From Methyloligella sp050110875 (lineage in GTDB: Bacteria > Pseudomonadota > Alphaproteobacteria > Rhizobiales > Methyloligellaceae), in the NCBI GenBank assembly GCA_050110875.1, contig CP188828.1:2666001-2730000 (forward strand): a DNA stretch of 64,000 nucleotides, given 5' to 3'. This document shows positions 43,826 to 53,880 of this stretch, in pieces; the first letter of the stretch is position 1, and the number at the start of each line of letters is the position of its first letter. Under the pieces are notes generated by a model. It had not been told where the DNA came from, searched no databases, and worked only from the letters and a program-made list of their open reading frames with translations. Made by a program: the position numbers and the translations under genes.

Positions 43826-44592
43826 CGGCGGCCGGGGGCGGGCTGGTCCGCTTTTCTCATCTCAGTCTCGGCTATGACGGGACGGCGGCTCTCGCCGATG
43901 TGACGGGCGAGATCGCCCCCGGCGCCCTGCTGGCGCTGATCGGCCCCAACGGCGCCGGCAAATCCACCTTGTTCAAGGGGATCATGGGGGAGCTTGTGCC
44001 GCTTGCCGGCACGCTCTCCCTAAGCGGCCTGAAACGGACCGACATCGCCTATCTGCCGCAGCGGAACGATATCGATCCGAGCTTTCCCATCTCGGTCTTC
44101 GATTGCGTGGCCATGGGGCTGTGGCGGAAGATCGGTGCGTTCGGCGGTATCGGCCGGGCAGATCGGGCCAGGGTGACGGATGCGCTGGATCGCGTGGGGC
44201 TGGCGCCCTTCGCCGGGCATCTGGTGGGGTCGCTTTCCGGCGGGCAATTGCAGCGGGCCTTGTTCGCCCGGCTTTTGCTGCAAGATGCGCCGCTGATCCT
44301 TCTGGACGAACCCTTCCGCGCCATCGACGCGGAGACGGTGGAGAGCCTGATGCGGCTGGTGGTGCAATGGCACGATGAGGGCCGCACGGTGGTGGCGGCG
44401 CTGCACGATACGGCGCGGGTGCGGGCGTATTTCCCGGAAACCATGATCCTGTCGCGCGAGGTCGTGGCTTGGGGGCCGACCGCAAAGGTGCTGACCCCGA
44501 GCAATCTCGCAAAATCAGGCCAAGCCGAAGACGGCGCCGCAACCGCTCACAAACGCGCCGCGTCGCCGGCGGCGCTCGGTTTGTCGGCATGA
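43822..44592 (+). CDS. znuC: Zinc ABC transporter ATPase
   Basis: 256 residues from ATG 43822. Walker A is LIGPNGAGKSTLFKGIMGEL, the signature is LSGGQLQRALFARLLL and Walker B is LILLDEPFRAID. The Q-loop and D-loop regions are normal. The Ala-rich C-terminal 30 residues are variable. It powers zinc import with ZnuB and ZnuA. Overlaps of four bases with both neighbours show a tightly coupled operon. Confidence 0.93.
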   Translation: MTAAGGGLVRFSHLSLGYDGTAALADVTGEIAPGALLALIGPNGAGKSTLFKGIMGELVPLAGTLSLSGLKRTDIAYLPQRNDIDPSFPISVFDCVAMGLWRKIGAFGGIGRADRARVTDALDRVGLAPFAGHLVGSLSGGQLQRALFARLLLQDAPLILLDEPFRAIDAETVESLMRLVVQWHDEGRTVVAALHDTARVRAYFPETMILSREVVAWGPTAKVLTPSNLAKSGQAEDGAATAHKRAASPAALGLSA

Positions 44593-45500
44593 ACGCCCTC
44601 GTGTCCGATCTTCTGGGGCCGATCCAGCCCTTTCTCGACTATGCCTTCATGCGCCGGGCACTGGTCGGCTGTCTGGCGCTGTCTATCGGGGCGCCGCCGA
44701 TCGGCGTGTTTCTGCTGCTGCGGCGGATGAGCCTGGTGGGCGATGCCATGGCCCATGCGATCCTGCCTGGCGCGGCGGTCGGGTTCTTGGTCGCGGGGCT
44801 GTCGCTTTTCGCCATGAGCCTGGGCGGGCTGATCACCGGGCTTACCGTCGTGCTGCTTTCCGGCGCGGTGACGCGCTCCACCATCCTGCGGGAGGATGCG
44901 AGCCTCGCCGCCTTCTACCTGCTGTCATTGGCGCTTGGGGTGATGATCATCTCGGTCAAGGGCAGCAGCGTCGATCTGCTGCATGTTCTGTTCGGCTCCG
45001 TGCTGGCCCTGGACGATGCGGCGCTGCTGCTGGTCGCCGCGATAGCCACGGTGTCGACCCTGGTGCTGGCGGCGATTTACCGGCCCTTGGTGCTGGAATG
45101 CTTCGATCCCGCCTTCCTGCGCTCGGTCAGCCGGGCCAGCCTCCCAACCCATTTCCTGTTTCTGGTGTTGCTGGTGCTCAACCTGGTCGGCGGTTTCCAG
45201 GCGCTCGGCACGCTGATGGTGGTGGGCATCATGCTGCTGCCGGCGATCACGGCGCGGTTCTGGGCCGATAGCGTCTCGGGCATGATCGCGGTGGCCGTGG
45301 GAAGCGCCTTCCTCGCCTGCTTCGCCGGCCTGCTGCTCTCCTACCACATGGATATTCCCTCCGGCCCGGCGATCATCCTCACCGCCGGGGCCGGGTATCT
45401 ATTCTCCACGCTGATCGGACGGCGGGGCGGATTGCTGACCCGCTTGCTGGTGCGGCGGGTCTCAGAGACGGGCGCAATCGGATCGGGAGCCGTGTCATGA
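44589..45500 (+). CDS. znuB: Zinc ABC transporter permease
   Basis: 303 residues from ATG 44589, with eight or nine hydrophobic helices. It belongs to the ABC-3 family of zinc and manganese permeases: FMRRALVGCLALSIGAPPIG near the start, then MSLVGDAMAHAILPGAAVGF and TLMVVGIMLLPAITARFWAD. Metal selectivity cannot be read from the sequence, but zur and the His-rich ZnuA indicate zinc. Confidence 0.93.
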   Translation: MNALVSDLLGPIQPFLDYAFMRRALVGCLALSIGAPPIGVFLLLRRMSLVGDAMAHAILPGAAVGFLVAGLSLFAMSLGGLITGLTVVLLSGAVTRSTILREDASLAAFYLLSLALGVMIISVKGSSVDLLHVLFGSVLALDDAALLLVAAIATVSTLVLAAIYRPLVLECFDPAFLRSVSRASLPTHFLFLVLLVLNLVGGFQALGTLMVVGIMLLPAITARFWADSVSGMIAVAVGSAFLACFAGLLLSYHMDIPSGPAIILTAGAGYLFSTLIGRRGGLLTRLLVRRVSETGAIGSGAVS

Positions 45501-46465
45501 TCGGATGGCTGACCGGCCTACGCTTTGCCGGCGTTGTTTTGGGCTTCGGTGCGGTGCTGCTGCCCGCCGGTTTGAGCATCGCGGAAGAGAAAGTGAAAGC
45601 GGTCGCGAGCTTCAGCATTCTCGGCGACATGGTGCGCCAGGTCGGCGGCGACCGGGTGGCGGTGACGACCTTTGTCGAGCCTGATGGCGATCCCCACGAT
45701 TTCGAGCCGACTCCGGCCGCTGCCAAGCAGCTCGCCCAATCGGATGTCCTATTCGTCAACGGTCTCGGTCTGGAGGGTTGGCTGCCGCGGCTGGAGCAGG
45801 CCTCCGCCTTCACGGGCGAGACGGTGATCGTTTCCGAGGGAATCGAAACGGCTGAGATGTCTGGCGGCCACGATCATCACCACGATGGTCATGACGACCA
45901 CGGTCATGACGACCACGGTCATGACGAGCCGGTTGCCGATCCCCATGCGTGGCAGAGTCTGGCGGACGGCAAGATCTATGTCGAAAATATCCGGGACGGG
46001 CTGATCGCCGCCGATCCGGCCGGCAAGGCCGTCTACGAGGCGAATGCGGCGGCTTATCTGACGAAGATCGATGCCCTGGACAAGAATATCAGGGCGGCCG
46101 TCGCCGAGATACCGAAAGACCGGCGGGTGGTGGTGACCTCCCATGACGCCTTCGGCTATTTCGGCCGGGAATACGGTATCCGGTTCCTGGCCCCGCATGG
46201 GGTGGCGACCGAAAGCGAGGCTTCGGCCAAGGCCGTGGCCGAGATCATCGACCAGGTGCGGGCCGAAAAGATCCCGGCGGTGTTCCTGGAGAATGTGAGC
46301 GATCCGCGACTGTTGAACCAGATCGCCAGCGAGACGGGAGCGAAGATCGGCGGCACGCTCTATTCCGATGCGCTATCGGGGCCGGACGGGCCCGCCCCGA
46401 CCTATCTCGCCATGATCCGTCACAATATGGCGGAGCTCAGCAAGGCATTGCAGCCGGAGAGCTGA
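45497..46465 (+). CDS. znuA: Zinc ABC transporter substrate-binding protein
   Basis: 322 residues. Signal peptide at residues 1-30 (LRFAGVVLGFGAVLLPAGLS). The four expected metal ligands are visible: His in GDPHDFEP, His in VADPHAWQSL, His in VVVTSHDAFGYF and Asp in GTLYSDALSGPD. A histidine-rich loop typical of ZnuA lies between the first two (SGGHDHHHDGHDDHGHDDHG). In the periplasm it captures zinc and hands it to ZnuBC. Last gene of the operon. Confidence 0.95.
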   Translation: MIGWLTGLRFAGVVLGFGAVLLPAGLSIAEEKVKAVASFSILGDMVRQVGGDRVAVTTFVEPDGDPHDFEPTPAAAKQLAQSDVLFVNGLGLEGWLPRLEQASAFTGETVIVSEGIETAEMSGGHDHHHDGHDDHGHDDHGHDEPVADPHAWQSLADGKIYVENIRDGLIAADPAGKAVYEANAAAYLTKIDALDKNIRAAVAEIPKDRRVVVTSHDAFGYFGREYGIRFLAPHGVATESEASAKAVAEIIDQVRAEKIPAVFLENVSDPRLLNQIASETGAKIGGTLYSDALSGPDGPAPTYLAMIRHNMAELSKALQPES

Positions 46466-46584
46466 GCGACGGGCCTTCAGATTCCGGATGCGTCACGGCC
46501 GTGTTGTTTCGGCGCGGTTAAGCTTCCTCGCGTGACCGGCTTGCGGGCTGGTCTGCGATCCCCAAATCTGGTTTATCTGCCGCT

Positions 46585-47871
<1,287 letters not shown>

Positions 47872-48083
47872 GCGCCGCGGCTGCGTCTTCGTCACCGACG
47901 GATGTGCTTGCCGGGTCACGTTCCGTGATCCCGATTTTTCCCAGTTCCTTCCCGATTCGTGGCCCGGGCGCCACAGAGTGAAGCCAAAATGTCGGACTCT
48001 GGCTTTGCCGCTGGACCGGGCCCCGTCGGGGTGCCTAGACAGGAGCTGCGGCGGGAAACGGTGACTTTTATCGAAGGGTGGGC

Positions 48084-51020
48084 ATGGGTCGTTCCCGCAA
48101 TAGTGCCGGGTCGCAAGATCGGCGGTCGGAGCTCGATCCATCGGCGTATCGCCAGGCGACCGCTCAACCCCAACCCATTAAATTCCGGCGCTCGGCGCTG
48201 CTGGGCACGGTCGCCGCAGGCGTCCTGCTGTTCGGCTATGGCCGGCCCGCGCGCGCCCAGATCGTGCCGCCGGCCGCCCCCTGCAGCACGGTTTCCGGCA
48301 CGACGGTAACCTGCACGGGGAATGTCTCCCCGGGCATCGAGATCGATCAATACGGCATCGTGCCGGCTCCCTTCGACACGCTCATCGTCAAGGACGTGAC
48401 CGGAGATATCGCACCGGCCCCGGGCGTGGACGACGGGATTTATTTCGGGAGCGATGGAAACGTTACGATCAACTCGGACACGACCGACGGTCCCGGCGGC
48501 CCCTTCTCCATCACCACGACGGGCGACGATACGCACGGCATTCACGCCTTCTCCTATTTGGGCACGGCCACCATCACCCATCGGGGCGATATCGACACGA
48601 GCGGCGATTACGCCACGGGCATCTACGCGGAAAGCTTTCGCGACACGACCGTCAGCCATCAGGGTGCGATCACCACGCAAGGATATGATGCTGCAGGCAT
48701 CGATGCGTTCTCCTATCGTGGCTCCGTCTCGGTCACGCAGACGGGCGCGATCAGCACCCGGGGCGATTACGCCTACGGCATCTATGCCCTCTCTCCGAAC
48801 GGTTCGGTTTCCGTCTGGCAGAGCGGCACGATCCGAACCAGCGGCTACGGGGCCCACGGCATCTACGCCCAGGGCTATCGGTCCGCGATCGTGACCCAGA
48901 CCGGCGATATCGCGACGAGAGGCGACTACGCGGCGGGCATCAACGCCATAAGCTTGCTCGGGATCCGCGTGACCCAAACCGGAAACATCTCCACGGAGGG
49001 CTATAGCGCCCCCGGCATCGCAGTGCGGAGCATTGTGGGGCCGCTTGTCGTCGACCGCGAGGGCGATATCACCACCTCCGGAGACGGCTCCTATGGCATT
49101 CTCGCCGCGACCTACGGTCCGGCCCTTACGATCCGAAATCGCGGACAGATCGCCACCCGCGGCGCGTTCGCCGACGGCATTTACGCCATCGGGGTCGGTC
49201 CCGGCACCGTCGCCATCACCCAGACAGGCGATATCGATACGACCGGCGACGGTTCGGACGGTATCGATGTGAACCAATATCCCGGCTACGGATCGAGCGT
49301 GGTCACCGTCCATCAAGGCAGCACGATCACCGGCGGCACCGGCTCGGGCGACGGTATCGATTTCGACGGCGGTGCGACAAACCGGGTGATCAATTTCGGC
49401 ACCATCACAACGCGCGGCGAGAATGCCATCGAAAGCGAGGGGCCGGCTGCGGAGACCATCGACAATTACGGCACGGTCACCGGAAATGTCGATCTCGGGG
49501 GCGGCACGAACCGCTTCAACAACCGGTCGGGCGGTGTGTTCAACACCGGCAGCATAGTGTTTCTCGGCGACGGCAATCTCTTGCGCAATGCGGGCACGCT
49601 CTCGCCTGGAGGGGACGGCACGATTCGCACCGCGGCGCTGACGGGGAACGTGCTGCAGACGGGAACTGGCACTTTTGCGGTCGATCTCGATCTCGGCAAC
49701 GCGGCGACGGACCGCTTGAACGTTTCCGGCTCCGCGATGCTCGACGGCACCGTGGCGGTCGCGGTGCAGAACCCGGCGCTTCTTTCGCAACGTTTCACCA
49801 TCCTGTCGGCCGCGGACGGCACGCGTGATGCCGGTCTCGGCTTGATGGCGAGCCCTGCGCTGCAGGCGCAGCTCTTGTTTTCCAATCCCAACGACGTGGT
49901 GCTCGACATCGATGTCGACTTCGTGCCGGACGGGCTAAACCGCAATCAGAGGGCCATCGGCATCAATCTGAACCAGGTCTTGGGAGCCGGTGGAGGCACG
50001 CTGGAACCGGTGTTTCTCGGGCTGTTCAATGTCTTCACGTTGGAGGACTACACGGACGCGCTGGATCAGCTCTCGCCGGAGATCTATGCGGATATCGAGC
50101 TTTCGGCGATCTATTCGGCCTTCGACTTCTCCGACAATCTCTTGAGCTGCCATGTCAACGGCACCGACACCGCCGCCATCAATCGGGAGGGCGAGTGCTT
50201 GTGGGTCGGCATCAAGGGGCGTCATATCGAGGGCGAGGAGACGTTTGAGGATATCGGCTTCGACGAGACGGCGGGGCAGTTCGCCGCCGGCGGTCAGGTC
50301 GCCCTGAATTCCGCCTGGCGGCTGGGCGGCGGGCTGGGCTTTCAGACGAGCTCGCTCGCCACCGATAGCGGCGCCTATAGCGATGGCGATCAGCTGCAAG
50401 GCGGCATCGCGCTCAAATACAATCCGGGGCCGTTGCTGCTGGCCGGTGCCATCAGCGGCGCCCATGGCTGGTACGAGACCACGCGGCCCATGAGCTTCGG
50501 CGGCTTTTCCGATATGGCCCGAAGCGAGCACGATCTCGACGTTCTTCAGGGCCGCTTGCATGCGAGCTATGTGCTGGGCAGTCCCGACTTCTATTACAAG
50601 CCGATGATCGATGCCGCCGTGACCGATGTGGAGATCGGCGACGTGCGGGAGCACGGCGCGGGCGGGGCCAGCCTTCTCGTTCACGGCGCCGACCACACGG
50701 TGTTCAGCCTGTCGCCGGCGCTCGAATTCGGCACGGAGTGGTGGTTGTCGAACGGCACGCTGGTGCGTCCCTTTGTGCGGGCCGGGGTCACCTGGTACAG
50801 CGAGGACGATATCACGGTGGCCGCGTCGTTCTCGGGCGCGCCGGAGGGCGTGTCGCCCTTCACCATCGTGGCGAATACCGACAATGTGCAGGCGGATGTG
50901 GCCGGCGGCGTCGAGTTGATCACCAGCGGCGACAGCACGGTTCGCGTCTTCTATGATGGCCAGTTCGGCGATCGGATCGCCGTCCACGCGGCGGGCTTCA
51001 AGGCCGGCTTAAAGTTCTGA
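48084..51020 (+). CDS. Autotransporter with beta-solenoid repeats
   Basis: 979 residues from ATG 48084, with GAAGG six bases upstream (GTG 48078 is possible). An N-terminal extension of about 35 polar residues precedes a signal peptide (RRSALLGTVAAGVLLFGYGR, cleavage near ARAQ). Residues ~140-412 contain about ten repeats of 26-28 residues with the pattern T-GDYA-GI-A and ending VTQTG. A linker and the C-terminal autotransporter barrel (from about ECLWVGIKGRHIEGEE) follow; the last residue is Phe. The passenger is probably a surface adhesin, but no ligand is known. The 212-base gap before it (47872-48083) shows nothing definite. Confidence 0.88.
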   Translation: MGRSRNSAGSQDRRSELDPSAYRQATAQPQPIKFRRSALLGTVAAGVLLFGYGRPARAQIVPPAAPCSTVSGTTVTCTGNVSPGIEIDQYGIVPAPFDTLIVKDVTGDIAPAPGVDDGIYFGSDGNVTINSDTTDGPGGPFSITTTGDDTHGIHAFSYLGTATITHRGDIDTSGDYATGIYAESFRDTTVSHQGAITTQGYDAAGIDAFSYRGSVSVTQTGAISTRGDYAYGIYALSPNGSVSVWQSGTIRTSGYGAHGIYAQGYRSAIVTQTGDIATRGDYAAGINAISLLGIRVTQTGNISTEGYSAPGIAVRSIVGPLVVDREGDITTSGDGSYGILAATYGPALTIRNRGQIATRGAFADGIYAIGVGPGTVAITQTGDIDTTGDGSDGIDVNQYPGYGSSVVTVHQGSTITGGTGSGDGIDFDGGATNRVINFGTITTRGENAIESEGPAAETIDNYGTVTGNVDLGGGTNRFNNRSGGVFNTGSIVFLGDGNLLRNAGTLSPGGDGTIRTAALTGNVLQTGTGTFAVDLDLGNAATDRLNVSGSAMLDGTVAVAVQNPALLSQRFTILSAADGTRDAGLGLMASPALQAQLLFSNPNDVVLDIDVDFVPDGLNRNQRAIGINLNQVLGAGGGTLEPVFLGLFNVFTLEDYTDALDQLSPEIYADIELSAIYSAFDFSDNLLSCHVNGTDTAAINREGECLWVGIKGRHIEGEETFEDIGFDETAGQFAAGGQVALNSAWRLGGGLGFQTSSLATDSGAYSDGDQLQGGIALKYNPGPLLLAGAISGAHGWYETTRPMSFGGFSDMARSEHDLDVLQGRLHASYVLGSPDFYYKPMIDAAVTDVEIGDVREHGAGGASLLVHGADHTVFSLSPALEFGTEWWLSNGTLVRPFVRAGVTWYSEDDITVAASFSGAPEGVSPFTIVANTDNVQADVAGGVELITSGDSTVRVFYDGQFGDRIAVHAAGFKAGLKF
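48505..49319 (+). repeat. Degenerate 78-84-base coding repeats of the autotransporter passenger
   Basis: About ten consecutive units, each encoding (A/D/T)I-T-G-(DYA)-GI-A followed by a short variable loop and VTQTG or similar. Protein identity between units is well above DNA identity, so the repeats are old and not a recent slippage product. This is coding sequence, not CRISPR. Confidence 0.75.
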
Positions 51021-51047
51021 TCGTTTGGAATTTCCGGACGCTTGGAA

Positions 51048-51938
51048 TTAGGCCTTCCGATCCGCAACGAAGCGTGCCGCTTCCGCCAATGTGCCGGCCT
51101 TCGTCCCGAACGGTTTGAGCTGGTTTTCGGCTTCGGTCACCAAGCCGTCGAGACGCGCCTTGGCGGCCTCGATCCCGAGCAGGGATACCAGGGTTGCCTT
51201 GCCGCGCGCGGCATCCTTGGCGACCGCCTTCCCGGCGGCTTCGGCATCGCCTTCCGCATCGAGAATATCGTCGGCGAGCTGGAAGGCCTGGCCGAGGGCC
51301 GCGCCATAGCCGATGAGCGCCTGCCTTTGCTCGTCGCCAGCATGGCCGAGGATGGCGCCCGCCCCGCAGGCGAAGCGAAACAGGGCGCCGGTCTTCATGG
51401 CCTGGAGCCGGAGCACCTCGTCCGCCGTAAGGGATTTGCCTTCCGCCGCAAGATCGAGGGCCTGGCCGCCGACCATGCCTTCGGTGCCCCCGGCTTGCGC
51501 GAGGGACAGGAGAAGCGCGCTGCGGACCGCCGGATCGGCGTGGGTCTCCGGCGCGGCGAGGATTTCGAAGGCCAGGGTCAGCAGGGCATCGCCGACCAGG
51601 ATCGCCGTCGCTTCGTCGTAGGCGACATGCACGGTGGGCCGGCCGCGGCGCATCTCGTCGTCGTCCATGGCGGGTAGATCGTCATGGACCAGCGAATAGG
51701 TATGGAGGCATTCCAGGGCCGCGGCGGCGTTCATGGCATCCAGCTCCGTCACGCCGAAGAGCCCGGCCGATTTGACCAGCAAAAAGGGACGGATGCGCTT
51801 TCCGCCGCCGAGCAGGGCATGGCGCATGGCCTCGCCGAGCCGCGCGGGCCCATGGCCGGGGACGTGCTTATCGAGCAGCGCTTCGAGATGCCGTCCTGTC
51901 CGGTCGGCGATACGGTCAAGCTCGGTCTGGAAAGTCAT
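51048..51938 (-). CDS. ispA: Farnesyl diphosphate synthase (polyprenyl synthetase)
   Basis: Condenses isopentenyl diphosphate with dimethylallyl and geranyl diphosphate. 296 residues. The first aspartate-rich motif is VHDDLPAMDDDEMRRGRPT (DDx4D type of farnesyl synthases). The second is QLADDILDAEGD. KRIRPFLLVKSAGL is the usual substrate-binding segment. It converges with the autotransporter gene. ispG, from the same isoprenoid route, is nearby on the other strand. Confidence 0.93.
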   Translation of the reverse strand: MTFQTELDRIADRTGRHLEALLDKHVPGHGPARLGEAMRHALLGGGKRIRPFLLVKSAGLFGVTELDAMNAAAALECLHTYSLVHDDLPAMDDDEMRRGRPTVHVAYDEATAILVGDALLTLAFEILAAPETHADPAVRSALLLSLAQAGGTEGMVGGQALDLAAEGKSLTADEVLRLQAMKTGALFRFACGAGAILGHAGDEQRQALIGYGAALGQAFQLADDILDAEGDAEAAGKAVAKDAARGKATLVSLLGIEAAKARLDGLVTEAENQLKPFGTKAGTLAEAARFVADRKA

Positions 51939-52048
51939 GGATCTTCGGACGTCCCAACTGGGCGGCGGGTTGCCGTGTATAACGCGCGGACCCTAATCCC
52001 ACGTTGCTCAATCCGGCAACCGGGCGCTAAAAGCGGACGTCACGGCTG

Positions 52049-52780
52049 ATGGGGACGATCGGGCAATCCGGCAGGGAAGGTGCAGTGCCGTCAAAGCGGT
52101 GGATCTGGTTCAAGCGCATAATGGGTGCGCTGGTGCTGCTCGTGGTGGCCTACGGGCTGGCCGTCCTGCTTGCCATCGCGCTGTTCCGTGTGGTCGATCC
52201 GCCCTTCACGCCGTTGATGGCGGTCGAGAAGTTGAAGGGCGAGACGCTGAAGCGGGACTGGGTGCCGCTGAAGGATATCTCCAAAGCGCTGCCGACGGCG
52301 GTGATCGCGGCCGAGGATGGGCAATTCTGCCGCCATCGCGGCGTCGATTGGGGGGCTGTGAGAATCGCCCTGAAAGAGGCCAGCAAGGGCGGAGAGCCGC
52401 GCGGGGCCAGCACGATCCCGATGCAAACGGTGAAGAACCTGTTCCTCTGGCCGAGCCGGAGCTATTTGCGGAAGGTGCTGGAAGTGCCGCTCGCCTATCT
52501 CGCCGTGGCGGTCTGGGGCAAGCCGCGGGTGATGGAGATCTATCTCAATGTGGTGGAGTGGGGACCCGGGGTGTTCGGCGCCGAGGCTGCGGCGCGCTAT
52601 CATTTCGGCAAGCCGGCCTCCCAACTCACCCCCCGGGAAGGGGCCCTGCTCGCGGCCGCGCTTCCCAATCCCGGCGTGCGGCGGCCGGGCCGGCCGGGTC
52701 CGGTGACGCGTGCCGTGGCGGATGCGATCCAACGGCGAATGCCGCTGATCGCCAAACGGACCGATTGCGTCTTCGAGTAG
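52049..52780 (+). CDS. mtgA: Monofunctional peptidoglycan glycosyltransferase
   Basis: Polymerises lipid II into glycan strands at the inner membrane. 243 residues, or 231 from GTG 52085, which has the better ribosome-binding site (GGAAGG four bases upstream). The N-terminal helix is IMGALVLLVVAYGLAVLLAI. GT51 motifs are AAEDGQFCRHRGVDWGAV (catalytic Glu), GASTIPMQTVKNLFLWPSRS and EIYLNVVEWGPGVFGAEAAA. No penicillin-binding domain follows, so it is the monofunctional type. Confidence 0.95.
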   Translation: MGTIGQSGREGAVPSKRWIWFKRIMGALVLLVVAYGLAVLLAIALFRVVDPPFTPLMAVEKLKGETLKRDWVPLKDISKALPTAVIAAEDGQFCRHRGVDWGAVRIALKEASKGGEPRGASTIPMQTVKNLFLWPSRSYLRKVLEVPLAYLAVAVWGKPRVMEIYLNVVEWGPGVFGAEAAARYHFGKPASQLTPREGALLAAALPNPGVRRPGRPGPVTRAVADAIQRRMPLIAKRTDCVFE

Positions 52781-52903
52781 GCTGGTTTATTGGGGCGGCA
52801 AAAGGCGGTTTCCGCCTCTGGCCAGCCCGCGCGATAGCGACTATAAGGGCGGTCGAGAAAGACCCGGGCGCAACCCCGGACGATGCATTAGGATTATTGA
52901 ATC

Positions 52904-53092
52904 ATGGCTGTTCCGAAAAGAAAGGTCACGCCCATGCGGCGCGGCAATCGCCGGTCGCATGACGCTCTCAAGTCTCCGAGCTATGTGGAAGACAAGGAGA
53001 GCGGCGAACTGCGTCGGCCGCATCATATCGATCTGAAGTCCGGCAAGTATCGCGGCCGGCAGATCCTGGTGGAGACCGAGGACGAGGTCTAA
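52904..53092 (+). CDS. rpmF: Large-subunit ribosomal protein L32
   Basis: 62 residues: MAVPKRKVTPMRRGNRRSHD then YVEDKESGELRRPHHIDLKS. This is the alphaproteobacterial L32 form without the zinc-binding cysteines. Normal length. The mtgA-rpmF order is usual in the group. A small hairpin AGGCGG-ttt-CCGCCT at about 52810-52825 lies between mtgA and rpmF. Confidence 0.97.
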   Translation: MAVPKRKVTPMRRGNRRSHDALKSPSYVEDKESGELRRPHHIDLKSGKYRGRQILVETEDEV

Positions 53093-53128
53093 GGACCGCT
53101 CCGGCTAACCTTAAACGAGGTCGAGGCT

Positions 53129-53581
53129 TTGGTGGTTGTGGAACCCCATTCAGGCGGCGGCAGAAGGCGAGGGAACGGCAGCAACTGGCTGACCTTCGTT
53201 CCGCTCCTGCTGTTGTCCGTGGTTCTCTATGCCGGTCTCGCTCTCGTCGGGGTCGACTTCAATGCGACCCTCTTCGAAGTGCCGTTGCCGTCCGGCGGGC
53301 GCTGGGCCTTCACGGCCACCGATGCCGTGATGGTCTTCACGCTGTTCCTGCTCTTCGTCGAGATCTTGAAGTCGACCAAGACCGGCGGCAATTCGGTGTT
53401 CGACCACGCCATCTCGCTGATGGTCTTCATCGTCTGCCTGATCCTGTTCCTGGTGTGGGATCGCGCGGCCACCTCGCTGTTCTTCCTGATCACGATGGTG
53501 ACGTTGATCGACGTGATCGCCGGATTCTCGGTGACGATCCGGGCCGCGCGCCGCGACTACGCCTTCGGCGGCGACGTCTAG
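53129..53581 (+). CDS. Conserved four-helix inner-membrane protein
   Basis: 150 residues, starting at TTG 53129 (GTG codons right after are alternatives). A Gly/Arg-rich soluble start is followed by helices at ~20-40 (LTFVPLLLLSVVLYAGLALV), ~58-80, ~92-110 and ~112-135. I do not recognise a named family. Location right after rpmF suggests a shared transcript. Downstream, 53582-53880 has no gene but carries a 15-base direct repeat and a palindrome. Confidence 0.7.
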   Translation: MVVVEPHSGGGRRRGNGSNWLTFVPLLLLSVVLYAGLALVGVDFNATLFEVPLPSGGRWAFTATDAVMVFTLFLLFVEILKSTKTGGNSVFDHAISLMVFIVCLILFLVWDRAATSLFFLITMVTLIDVIAGFSVTIRAARRDYAFGGDV

Positions 53582-53587
53582 GCATTT

Positions 53588-53618
53588 CTTCCAAGCATTT
53601 ACTCTTCCAAGCGTTTAC
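53588..53618. repeat. 15-base direct repeat after the four-helix protein gene
   Basis: CTTCCAAGCATTTAC at 53588-53602 and CTTCCAAGCGTTTAC at 53604-53618 differ at one base. A perfect palindrome, CCCGTTCGAACGGG, follows at 53640-53653. They may be operator-like sites or remnants; the remaining 53654-53880 shows nothing I recognise. Confidence 0.6.
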
Positions 53619-53880
53619 CTGCAGACCGGAAGCGTCTTTCCCGTTCGAACGGGACGGATTTCGCCGATGCGGACAATTGTTCCGATCGGCCTAGTCATTC
53701 GTAAACCACGGTAAGACAAACCCCCCGATTGCACGGCAAAATTGTGTGTTGTGGCGCTTGAAAGCCTGTTTGTACGACGCTCGATTCTGCCGTTGTTAAG
53801 GGTCCTTCCCTTATGTTTCCCGGCAATAGAGGTCCGCACGAAGACGGGCCCTGGGGTGCATACAGGGGAGTTGGCGATCA

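Noticed and set aside
48505..49319. Regularly spaced repeats that might suggest a CRISPR array
   Set aside because: The units are degenerate, of 78-84 bases, keep one reading frame and belong to the autotransporter passenger.
47916..49790. A 624-codon minus-strand frame opposite the autotransporter
   Set aside because: The apparent repeats are the complement of the autotransporter solenoid repeats, and no start signal is present.
53640..53653. CCCGTTCGAACGGG as a terminator of the four-helix protein gene
   Set aside because: It is a perfect palindrome with no unpaired loop and no T-run on either strand.
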